Positions 1-5,828 of a stretch of 5,828 nt of DNA are shown here, one piece after another. Where the stretch lies: positions 986-6,813 of the forward strand of contig MGVM01000118.1 of NCBI GenBank assembly GCA_001800495.1, written 5' to 3'. Under the pieces are notes generated by a model that was given only the letters and a program-made list of their open reading frames with translations, was not told the DNA's origin and made no database searches. The translations under genes were made by a program, and so were the position numbers. Position 1 is the stretch's first letter; every line of letters begins with the position of its first letter. The stretch comes from Elusimicrobia bacterium RIFOXYB2_FULL_48_7. Its GTDB lineage: Bacteria > Elusimicrobiota > Endomicrobiia > CG1-02-37-114 > XYA2-FULL-39-19.

Positions 1-847
1 CCAGGCAGACCTGGGAGTGCACGTCAAACCCGCTGTGTATGGATATTGATGGCTCAAGAATATTTTGTGCCGCGGCTTCAATGGCGACACCCAGGCTTTT
101 TGAAACTTTTTCAAGGACCGGCCACGCGCTTCGCGCGCCCTGGAAGAAAAGCATGCCCTTTCCTTTATTATATATTTCCCTTACAATGGTTTCCTCGGTC
201 TTGTTCAGGTAGAACAGCCCGCCGAAAACAATATCGTCAAACTCATCAAAAGAAACTTCCTTCACGCATTGCGAGGCGAGCAGGCACGCCATGCCGTTTG
301 AACAGGCCCCGCCCTTTTCCAGTGATTTGTGGAATGAATCGCGGATGGCTATTATGTTTTCAAGCATCTTGTTGATGCTATCAGGCACTTCATACCCGAT
401 TTCCGCCTTGAACTGGACATTCTTGAGCGATTCCAGCGCGATATTTTCAACATCCAGCTTGTCTATGAACATCAAAATCTCGTTGGCCCACGGCAAAAAC
501 TGCGAAAACTTCTCCCGGCCCCTCAGAATTCCGGGCGCAACACGTTTTGCGGCATCATAAACGGCGTAAGCCATGTCCAGGTCGGCCGGGCTCGATAGGG
601 CCGCTTTCTTTTGCGCGATGTAGCGGATGAATTCGTTCATTGAAAAGAACGCCGGCGAGAAAAATCCCCTGCCGGCCCTGCGCGCAAGCTCTTTTTTCAA
701 AAAAAGCGAGGGCCTTTTGCCGCTGAACACAAAAGCCAACCGGCCGGTATCCCTGTTTTTGCCAAAATACTCCGCCTGAGCAAAATCAGCGAGGCGGTTT
801 ATCAGGTTCTCCTGCGGGCCGAGCGTGAATACTTTTTTTGATGTCAT
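1..847 (-). CDS. addB: AddB-like ATP-dependent nuclease subunit, N-terminal part (cut by left edge)
   Basis: This frame is open from an ATG at 847-845 to the left edge, giving 282 codons with no stop. I recognise the N-terminal half of the AddB/RecC-like scaffold subunit, which pairs with AddA to resect double-strand DNA ends and normally carries a PD-(D/E)XK nuclease at its C-terminus, outside this window. The supporting stretches are RLAFVFSGKRPSLFLKKELA (about residues 36-55), the following FFSPAFFSMNEFI (62-74), the segment FDDIVFGGLFYLNKTEETIV (about 203-222), which matches the family pattern of a buried strand, a 'GF/GL..L...E' turn and a helix, and the terminal SGFDVHSQV. No Walker A P-loop is visible near the N-terminus, where Firmicutes AddB has one, so this resembles the P-loop-less AddB types. 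The start overlaps the stop of the DUF362 gene by one base (TGATG), which suggests translational coupling. Family assignment is likely; an alternative is a more generic PD-(D/E)XK nuclease-family protein. Confidence 0.78.
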   Translation of the reverse strand, partial: MTSKKVFTLGPQENLINRLADFAQAEYFGKNRDTGRLAFVFSGKRPSLFLKKELARRAGRGFFSPAFFSMNEFIRYIAQKKAALSSPADLDMAYAVYDAAKRVAPGILRGREKFSQFLPWANEILMFIDKLDVENIALESLKNVQFKAEIGYEVPDSINKMLENIIAIRDSFHKSLEKGGACSNGMACLLASQCVKEVSFDEFDDIVFGGLFYLNKTEETIVREIYNKGKGMLFFQGARSAWPVLEKVSKSLGVAIEAAAQNILEPSISIHSGFDVHSQVCL

Positions 848-1887
848 CAGTCCTTCCAGTGGCATTGTATGTGGTACGTGGGGTGGCGGTGGAACCGCTT
901 CGCGATCTTTTTCGGATCATCCCCAACCAGCCCTTCAAGCGAGTAATCCCCCAGGCCTTCCTTATATAGATACGTCAGGTAGCCCACTTCCTCCGGTTCT
1001 ATGCCTATCAATCTTGCCGCGACACCGTCAGCTTTCAGGGCATCAGCCGATGCCGCCGCCGCGTTGAGCTCCACCAGGTAGCCGTCCACCGGGCCGCAGC
1101 CGTCCATGCCGTACATGGCGTCAATCACAACCAGGTCCGGCCAGATGTGTTTGGCAGTTTGGGCCACGTTGTGGTGGATGACCTTCATCGCTTTCAGGTA
1201 CGTGCCCGACCCCTTCATCACCATATTAACAAGCCACGGCACATGCCTTCTGCCCCAGGCAATTGCGGAGGTAGGGATATAGGTGAAAATTGACTTCGCG
1301 CCGGGCGCGCTGGGCGTCCTGAGCCCGTGGATAAGCGACTTGTCTTCCTGTCTTATAAAACCCAGCATGTTCTTGATGCCGAAAGTGGCGATGGCGTAAT
1401 TGTGCACCTTGGGCAGGTTGATGGAAATTTTGTAGTCAAAATCCTTTATCCGGTTGGCAACCAGGACTTTCTCCGGGCCCGCTATTGAGCGGATTTCAAC
1501 CGGGAAATACTCCGCGGCAGGGTAATTTTCCAGCCATTCTATTTTCAGGTTTTTGTACTTTTTCACAAGCTCAAAATAGCCCATGTCCTTCAGCACGGCC
1601 TCGGTTGATGTCTTTTCATAAAAGGCGCTCCCGCTGCCGTCGGCCACCACGACTTCCTTCGATCCCATTGAAGGGAAGTTCGAATACAGGAACTCAAGCA
1701 CAGCTTCCAGGGCTTCCAGCGCGGTGTTAGCGCCAGCGTGGCCGATTGTCGCCGTGAGATTCGGCTTTATGAGTATGTGCTGTTTCGTTTCTATTTCGCG
1801 GATGTCATCAATGATAAGCCCCAGGCATTTCCTGATGTTTTCCTTCCTGCCCAACCCAGCCGCAAGCGATACCTTTTTGTTTTTCAT
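847..1887 (-). CDS. DUF362 domain-containing protein
   Basis: A 346-residue protein of the DUF362 family (Pfam PF04015), whose biochemical role is not established; some relatives carry an added 4Fe-4S ferredoxin domain. Recognisable parts are an N-terminal strand and helix followed by ILIKPNLT (about 38-45), a glycine-rich VVVADGSGSA strand-turn, the family hallmark INLPKVHNYAIATFGIKN with His162 in PKVH, and a C-terminal VVIDAMYGMDGCGPVDG (Asp256, Cys264) followed by an alanine-rich helix and a GIEPEEVGYL segment. No CxxCxxC cluster or ferredoxin domain is present, and no signal peptide or membrane segment is seen. I chose the ATG at 1887 over the in-frame ATG at 1914 because 1887 is preceded by a good Shine-Dalgarno (TGAGGA, 5-base spacing) and lies 8 bases after the flavin reductase stop; the longer start would overlap that gene by 19 bases. 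The stop overlaps the addB start. Family assignment is confident, function unknown. Confidence 0.88.
   Translation of the reverse strand: MKNKKVSLAAGLGRKENIRKCLGLIIDDIREIETKQHILIKPNLTATIGHAGANTALEALEAVLEFLYSNFPSMGSKEVVVADGSGSAFYEKTSTEAVLKDMGYFELVKKYKNLKIEWLENYPAAEYFPVEIRSIAGPEKVLVANRIKDFDYKISINLPKVHNYAIATFGIKNMLGFIRQEDKSLIHGLRTPSAPGAKSIFTYIPTSAIAWGRRHVPWLVNMVMKGSGTYLKAMKVIHHNVAQTAKHIWPDLVVIDAMYGMDGCGPVDGYLVELNAAAASADALKADGVAARLIGIEPEEVGYLTYLYKEGLGDYSLEGLVGDDPKKIAKRFHRHPTYHIQCHWKD
851..857 (-). promoter_or_regulatory. Shine-Dalgarno of the addB-like gene, inside the end of the DUF362 gene
   Basis: The minus strand reads GGAAGGA three bases before the ATG at 847-845, within the last codons of the DUF362 gene. 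Together with the TGATG stop-start overlap it supports this start and translational coupling. The spacing is short when counted from the last A, but normal when counted from the GGAAGG core. Confidence 0.65.
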
Positions 1888-1892
1888 TTTTA

Positions 1893-1898
1893 TCCTCA
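1893..1898 (-). promoter_or_regulatory. Shine-Dalgarno of the DUF362 gene, overlapping the flavin reductase stop
   Basis: The minus strand reads TGAGGA followed by TAAAA and then ATG at 1887. The TGA is the stop codon of the flavin reductase gene, so termination and re-initiation occur within a few bases. This site decides the 1887 start over the in-frame ATG at 1914. Confidence 0.75.
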
Positions 1899-2408
1899 GG
1901 CCTTTACCGAGCATTTCACTATCTCGCCGATGTACATCCGGTGATAGTCTTTATTCGGGTAATTGCCGTCTATTTTGGGGTCTAAAAACTGTTTCGGGTT
2001 GATATCCTGAAAATATATCTTCTTGCATTCTATTACCAGCCGCGCTTCGCTAAAATAAACATTCCCCAGGCCGCTTTTAACCGCCGTCAGCTTCGTCGCT
2101 GTCATTTTATTTACATCCCTGCCTGATTTTGACCCGCAGAAATTCAATATATCACGGTACTTTTCATCAAAAACACAAATAGTAAAATAATCATTGTCTT
2201 CCATGAATTTATAAGTATGCCTGCCCGGCCGTATGAAACAAAAACAAACATTCTTGTTCCAGAGAACTCCCAAGGCGCCCCAGCTGGCCGTCATCATATT
2301 GAACTTATCAATCTTTCCCGCGGTAACCAGCATCCAGTCTTTTCCTATAAGCTTGAAAGCGTTATCCTTAATTAACTCCGGCTTTACCTCTTTAAATCCA
2401 TTTTTCAT
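1896..2408 (-). CDS. flavin reductase-like domain protein (FMN-binding split barrel)
   Basis: A 170-residue protein recognised as a member of the flavin reductase-like/DIM6-NTAB family, small soluble split-barrel proteins that bind FMN and in many cases transfer electrons from NAD(P)H to flavin or to a partner protein. Supporting features are the FMN-site stretch FNMMTASWGALGVLW (residues 36-50), the strand and loop VCFCFIRPGRHTYKFM (54-69) ending in a helix, DYFTICVF (73-80), the region FCGSKSGRDVNKM typical of the family loop, and the C-terminal DYHRMYIGEIVK strand near the barrel end. Length is normal for single-domain members. It starts one base after the addA stop, with a strong GGGAGGT Shine-Dalgarno lying inside the end of addA. 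Its stop TGA is part of the Shine-Dalgarno of the next gene. The electron donor and acceptor cannot be told from sequence; similar proteins in anaerobes are often annotated only as flavoredoxin or flavin reductase. Its link with its DNA-repair neighbours is not known. Confidence 0.88.
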   Translation of the reverse strand: MKNGFKEVKPELIKDNAFKLIGKDWMLVTAGKIDKFNMMTASWGALGVLWNKNVCFCFIRPGRHTYKFMEDNDYFTICVFDEKYRDILNFCGSKSGRDVNKMTATKLTAVKSGLGNVYFSEARLVIECKKIYFQDINPKQFLDPKIDGNYPNKDYHRMYIGEIVKCSVKA

Positions 2409-2409
2409 T

Positions 2410-5400
2410 TTAGACCTCCCTGCTGTTGAGCGTATCCAAATAAATAATCATCCCTTTTACTGCCTTACCGGGATAAATTTCCTTGATCAGTTTTATGTAT
2501 TCTGTCATTTGTTTCTTATAGGTCTCTGCGGTTTCTTCGGATTCGGAGCTTTTGTAATCAATAATGCACGCCTGTTTTTCCAGCACCACCAGGCGGTCTA
2601 CTCTTTTGGTCCTGCCGGAAGAGTCAACGAGTTCCTTTTCAACGAAAACAGCCCCTTCTTTCACATTAAAATAATCCTTGAACTTTTCATTTCCAAGCAA
2701 TTCCCTGGCCTTCTGCTCAATTTCAGGAAAATCATCCGCGATTTTTTTAAAATCCCTGCCGTTCATATCGTCAATATGCGAAAGGGCGCCGTGCAAAACC
2801 TCGCCGCGCTGGATTGCGATCCTGTTTTTCAAACTGGTAACTCCCGCAAATTCTTCCTTCATCGGCTCAATCCAGCCGCTGTACCGCGAAACCGGCATGA
2901 TCTCAACGGGTTTTTCCTCCCGGGCGGTTTTCTCCGCTCCGCCGTATTTTATTTGTCCGCGCGCGCCTTTTTCAAAACCGGCTTCCTCGAACGAAAACAG
3001 GTACTTCGCCTTGTTTTTTTTCCCCGACACTTTCTCGGGGATAAAAACGTAGAGCTCGTATTTTGCCCGGGTGAGCGCGACATAAATGCTGTTCAGCTCA
3101 TCAATGAAGGCCTTTTTGTACTGCTGGTAATATATCGCGGCAATTTTTTCCGAGTATTCCACGTGGCTTTTCGTTATATGCAGGAGATTGAGTGTTTTTT
3201 TTCCTTCGTCTATCACCTGGTTGCCGACTTTTGTCAGCAGGCTCAACGCAGGGATGATAACCACCGGGAATTCCAGCCCCTTGGCCTTGTGAATGGTAAG
3301 GATCCTCACGGAATCGCCTTTTTCCGCGTTGACATAAAGCTCTTTTTCATCGGTCAGCTCTTCCAGGTATTCCAGGAATTGCGAAATATCCGCGCTGCCC
3401 GCGCCATTCTGCGAATCCTGCGCCTTGATAAGTTCAAGGAATTTCATCAGGAAACCCTGGTACTCCCGGAAATTATCCATAACGCTGAATTTGGCGTAAA
3501 TGCTTATAACGAACTCGTAAAGCGGGACCAGCCCGGCATTTTTGAAGAATTCGCTGAACAGAGCGTCCCATATTTCCGGATACCTGCCCTGGAACTCCTT
3601 GTAAAGGTAAATAATCTCGCCTTTCTTCCTTGAAACGCGCAATTCAAATAGAAAATCCCTGATTTCCGCGGCTTTCAGGCCGGATTTTTTCAGGAAAATA
3701 TCCCCCAGCAGGAATGACGCGAAGAAAAGGTTGTTGGAAGGCGAATCCAGGAACATCAGGAGCGAAACAAGTTCCTTTACCAGGTAATTTTCCCTGATGT
3801 TCAGGGTTTTTTCCGATTCCACCGGTATTTTTGATTCCAAAAGAAGCGAGGTATAGGTTTCAATCTCGTCATTTTTCCTGACGAGAATCGCAATGTCCCT
3901 GTAGTCAAAACTTTTTTTCAAATCCTTTACCAAATTCACGAGCTTTTCCGGCATGTCCTCGTCCTGCGCGCCGCTGCCGTTCTTTAAGGGCTGGACCAGC
4001 TCGACTTTCACGTAGCCGTGCTCATTGCCTTTTTTGTGTTCCTGCCTTGAATCAGAAAATATTTCCAGTATGTCCGTGATATCCCCGGATTTTAGCCCGC
4101 TGATATCGTCTTTTTCGTTCTCTTTGAGCGCCTGGATGAAACCTTCTATGTTTTCCCGCGAAAATACCAGGTTATTGAATTCCACTATCGCCTTCTGGCT
4201 GCGGTAATTCTTGGACAGCGTGCCCTTGTTCACCCCGTACCTGCCAAGTTCCTCCGCCGCTTCGCTGAAAAGCGACACGTCGCCGCCGCGGAACCTGTAA
4301 ATCGCCTGTTTTTTGTCGCCCACGTAGAAAAGCGACCCGCCGTTTGAAAGTATCTCATCCGCCATGCCCTTTAAATTTCTCCACTGGAGGCGGCTGGTAT
4401 CCTGGAATTCGTCTATCAGCAGGTGCCTGAACCTCAGGGACAGCCGGAAATACATTTCCGGCACGGTTATGTAGTCCGCGCTTTCCTCGTCAAACAGGAA
4501 CCTGGCCCGGTTGTTGAGCTCTTCCAGGAAAATAACGTCGTCGGCGCTTGAAATCTCGCGGAAATCCTTCAGCGCGGTATTAAAAATATCTATGTAATAA
4601 TTGTGGAGCGAATACGCCTCCATCTCGGCTATTTGGGAAAAACACGGGCGCAGCTCGTCCCAGATTTGCGCGGCTTTTTTCCCGCAGGCGTGGCCCTTAT
4701 TGAACGGGACGGCTTCCCTTTTGAAATAAGCCGAGATATTCCAGTCGAAGGACTCCGTGTTCTCATTCACGAATTTTTCCAAACTGCCCCGGAACCTTTT
4801 ATCAAGGCCCGCGGCGTTTTTCACTTCGCCATAAAGAGCATTGGCCAGCTTTATCACATTTTTTTTCACCGGGATAATGTCCGCCGACTCGGTTTTCGTG
4901 CGCGCGAAGGCCGCCCCATACCTGTTGTTGAGCGAGTACAGGTACTTCACGGTTTCGTAGATGCTTTCCTTGGGGAACCAACCGGGGTTTTCTTCCACAA
5001 AAAGGTATTGCTTCATGAATTTAGTGAACAGCTCCCGCAGGCCCCCCCGGCCCGCAGGGCCTGCGGCCCTGTCCACCAGGTTGTCCAGGCTGTACTGCAG
5101 GCGGGATTCGTAGTCGGTCTCGATCTTGAAACTTGAGGAAAGGTTCAGCTTGAAAGCGCTGCCGGAAATAATGGACCGCACAAAACTGTCTATGGTCTGC
5201 ACCTGGAAGAAATCGTAGTTTTTTATGATGTAATCATTGATTATCCTGTAGGCCTTTTCCCGCGCAGCTTCCTTAGGAATGCCCAGGGAGGAATAAACAT
5301 CCCCGGCTTCCCCCTCGCTGCGGAAATCGTCCAGGGCTATTTTCTTGAGCAGTTCCACTATTCTCTGCTTCATTTCAAAGGTGGCTTTTTTTGTGAAAGT

Positions 5401-5553
5401 GATACCAAGGATATTCTTGATGGGAATAGCATCCAACTGGACGCTTGAATTCATCAGCAGCTGGATGTACCTCTTGGCAAGCGCGTAGGTCTTGCCGGAA
5501 CCGGCGGAGGCTTCAAGTACCTGGATTGGGGACGGAGTCGTTTTATTTGGCAT
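2410..5553 (-). CDS. addA: AddA/RecB-type ATP-dependent helicase-nuclease (UvrD superfamily 1A)
   Basis: A complete 1047-residue helicase-nuclease that unwinds and cuts double-strand DNA ends to start recombinational repair, acting in the cytoplasm with an AddB partner. The helicase motifs appear in order: P-loop EASAGSGKT (14-22, Lys21), motif Ia ITFTKKAT (51-58), TIDSF soon after residue 110, Walker B DEFQDT (381-386), motif III GDKKQAIYRFRGG (412-424), motif IV NYRS (449-452), motif V IHKAKGLEF (754-762) and motif VI YVALTRAK (824-831, Arg829). A RecB-type nuclease follows: GEVLH (His921), VDR (Asp986), IDYKSS (Asp999, Lys1001) and QMTEY (Gln1015, Tyr1019), so both activities look intact. 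It is shorter than the roughly 1230-residue Bacillus AddA. The start is fixed by an in-frame TGA directly upstream and by the P-loop only 14 residues in; the Shine-Dalgarno is weak, so translation may depend on the upstream gene, whose stop lies 5 bases away. A stand-alone RecB-like helicase is the alternative, but the nearby addB-like gene favours AddA. Confidence 0.93.
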   Translation of the reverse strand: MPNKTTPSPIQVLEASAGSGKTYALAKRYIQLLMNSSVQLDAIPIKNILGITFTKKATFEMKQRIVELLKKIALDDFRSEGEAGDVYSSLGIPKEAAREKAYRIINDYIIKNYDFFQVQTIDSFVRSIISGSAFKLNLSSSFKIETDYESRLQYSLDNLVDRAAGPAGRGGLRELFTKFMKQYLFVEENPGWFPKESIYETVKYLYSLNNRYGAAFARTKTESADIIPVKKNVIKLANALYGEVKNAAGLDKRFRGSLEKFVNENTESFDWNISAYFKREAVPFNKGHACGKKAAQIWDELRPCFSQIAEMEAYSLHNYYIDIFNTALKDFREISSADDVIFLEELNNRARFLFDEESADYITVPEMYFRLSLRFRHLLIDEFQDTSRLQWRNLKGMADEILSNGGSLFYVGDKKQAIYRFRGGDVSLFSEAAEELGRYGVNKGTLSKNYRSQKAIVEFNNLVFSRENIEGFIQALKENEKDDISGLKSGDITDILEIFSDSRQEHKKGNEHGYVKVELVQPLKNGSGAQDEDMPEKLVNLVKDLKKSFDYRDIAILVRKNDEIETYTSLLLESKIPVESEKTLNIRENYLVKELVSLLMFLDSPSNNLFFASFLLGDIFLKKSGLKAAEIRDFLFELRVSRKKGEIIYLYKEFQGRYPEIWDALFSEFFKNAGLVPLYEFVISIYAKFSVMDNFREYQGFLMKFLELIKAQDSQNGAGSADISQFLEYLEELTDEKELYVNAEKGDSVRILTIHKAKGLEFPVVIIPALSLLTKVGNQVIDEGKKTLNLLHITKSHVEYSEKIAAIYYQQYKKAFIDELNSIYVALTRAKYELYVFIPEKVSGKKNKAKYLFSFEEAGFEKGARGQIKYGGAEKTAREEKPVEIMPVSRYSGWIEPMKEEFAGVTSLKNRIAIQRGEVLHGALSHIDDMNGRDFKKIADDFPEIEQKARELLGNEKFKDYFNVKEGAVFVEKELVDSSGRTKRVDRLVVLEKQACIIDYKSSESEETAETYKKQMTEYIKLIKEIYPGKAVKGMIIYLDTLNSREV
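2414..2420 (-). promoter_or_regulatory. Shine-Dalgarno of the flavin reductase gene, inside the end of addA
   Basis: The minus strand reads GGGAGGT, a near-perfect Shine-Dalgarno, 5 bases before the ATG at 2408. It overlaps the last sense codons of addA (Arg-Glu-Val), so strong independent loading of the flavin reductase start is expected even if few ribosomes finish addA. Confidence 0.8.
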
Positions 5554-5558
5554 TCAAT

Positions 5559-5828
5559 TTACCATTTTTTGAAAATGAAGAATACCGCGCCGATTATCAT
5601 GGCGAAGCCAACCAGGTAATTCCACTTCAGTTCCTCTTTTAAATATACGACACTGAACACGGCGAAGACAACCAGCGTGATGACTTCCTGGATGGTTTTC
5701 AGCTGGGCTGCGGTGAATTTATAGTGGCCCATGCGGTTGGCCGGCACCTGCAGGCAATACTCGAAAAACGCTATGCCCCAGCTGGAAACCATCCAGGAAG
5801 TCATCACGCTGGTTGTCTTCGCCGTGTT
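5559..5828 (-). CDS. DUF486 family small membrane protein (DMT superfamily), 5' end missing or scrambled
   Basis: The C-terminal 74 residues, from SWGIAFFEYCLQVPANR onward, match the DUF486 family: small membrane proteins of about 110-115 residues related to drug/metabolite transporters, with no firm function. Visible hydrophobic segments include SWGIAFFEYCL, ITLVVFAVFSVVYL and YLVGFAMIIGAVFFIF, and the sequence AAQLKTIQEVI before the second is typical. The frame stays open to the right edge, but the codons upstream of the Ser-Trp (5784-5828) are an inverted copy of the gene's own 5656-5699 region and do not resemble the expected first transmembrane helices. An apparent GTG start at 5807 lies inside that copy and should not be believed; roughly 35-40 N-terminal residues are missing. 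The stop is 5 bases before addA, so it appears to head the visible part of the operon, though its role there is unclear. Family call is confident for the 3' part only. Confidence 0.85.
   Translation of the reverse strand, partial: NTAKTTSVMTSWMVSSWGIAFFEYCLQVPANRMGHYKFTAAQLKTIQEVITLVVFAVFSVVYLKEELKWNYLVGFAMIIGAVFFIFKKW
5656..5828. repeat. 52-base inverted repeat ending exactly at the right edge (probable fold-back artefact)
   Basis: Bases 5656-5707 and the reverse complement of 5777-5828 agree at 51 of 52 positions; the only difference is at 5699 versus 5785. The arms are separated by 69 bases (5708-5776). The outer end of the right arm is the last base of the window, so the duplication may continue beyond it. 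The inner end lies in CAGCTGGG, which occurs at both sites, as expected for a switch at short homology. Both arms fall in the DUF486 gene, and the right arm replaces its expected upstream coding sequence. This is inferred to be a chimeric or mis-assembled contig end. Confidence 0.9.

Noticed and set aside
1..14. A small palindrome (CCAGG, CAGA spacer, CCTGG) at the extreme left edge.
   Set aside because: Five-base arms are expected by chance, the site is in the open addB-like frame, and no longer inverted copy like the one at the right end is present.
46..560. Plus-strand frames of 109 and 89 codons at the left end.
   Set aside because: They lie opposite the uninterrupted minus-strand addB-like frame, which has recognisable family motifs and a coupled start.
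833..839. A run of seven A on the minus strand at codons 3-5 of the addB-like gene, in the A_AAA_AAA register of a slippery heptamer.
   Set aside because: It is only a few codons from the start, I see no downstream stem-loop or pseudoknot, and the zero frame already continues into AddB-like sequence, so programmed frameshifting is not needed.
1888..1914. A nine-residue longer DUF362 N-terminus starting at the ATG at 1914.
   Set aside because: It would overlap the flavin reductase gene by 19 bases and has a poorer ribosome-binding context than the ATG at 1887; the extra residues do not look like family sequence.
2233..3633. A 466-codon open frame on the plus strand, antisense to addA and the flavin reductase gene.
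   Set aside because: Over addA it is in exact codon register with the sense gene. Its stops would need sense TTA, CTA or TCA codons, which this gene avoids here, so the long frame is a by-product of codon use. Its product is rich in Phe, His, Asn and Arg with no recognisable domain.
4603..5136. A 177-codon plus-strand frame opposite the N-terminal third of addA.
   Set aside because: It is antisense to clear helicase coding sequence, has no Shine-Dalgarno or recognisable motif, and is explained by the same codon bias.
5656..5828. Reading the terminal inverted repeat as a transcription terminator, regulatory hairpin or mobile-element end.
   Set aside because: The 52-base near-perfect stem falls inside coding sequence, has no U-tract, target duplication or transposase nearby, and the copy is simply antisense of the same gene up to the last base, as expected for a chimera.

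Overview
The window is one gene-dense stretch of bacterial DNA. Every real gene lies on the minus strand, so transcription runs from the right edge (5828) to the left edge (1). Five genes follow each other with gaps of 5, 1 and 8 bases and finally a 1-base overlap. In transcription order they are: the 3' part of a small DUF486 (DMT-type) membrane protein; a complete AddA/RecB-type helicase-nuclease of 1047 residues; a 170-residue flavin reductase-like FMN-binding protein; a 346-residue DUF362 protein; and the first 282 residues of an AddB-type protein that runs off the left edge. No RNA gene, CRISPR array, transposon, promoter or terminator could be supported. There is no intergenic stretch longer than 8 bases, so the operon promoter and terminator must lie outside the window.

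The central function is double-strand break processing. AddA carries all the superfamily 1A helicase motifs and an intact RecB-type nuclease motif set. The truncated AddB-like protein at the left is the natural partner, the inactive-helicase scaffold that carries the second nuclease in AddAB complexes. The two subunits are usually encoded side by side. Here a flavin reductase-like gene and a DUF362 gene sit between them, with Shine-Dalgarno sequences embedded in the preceding gene or its stop codon. This is tight packing and probable translational coupling, and it does not by itself prove a shared biochemical role.

The organism cannot be named from this sequence. AddAB rather than RecBCD, a compact AddA, an AddB N-terminus without a Walker A motif, and a DUF362/flavin reductase pair would fit an uncultured, possibly anaerobic, bacterium outside the well-studied groups. 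That is inference only.

The most striking structural signal is at the right end. Bases 5777-5828 are an inverted copy (51 of 52 bases) of 5656-5707, inside the DUF486 gene, and the copy runs to the last base of the window. It replaces the expected N-terminal part of that protein with the antisense of its own middle. The best explanation is a fold-back chimera or assembly artefact at a contig end, not a biological element. I found no convincing undescribed system. The addA-redox-DUF362-addB gene order is the most interesting biological observation.
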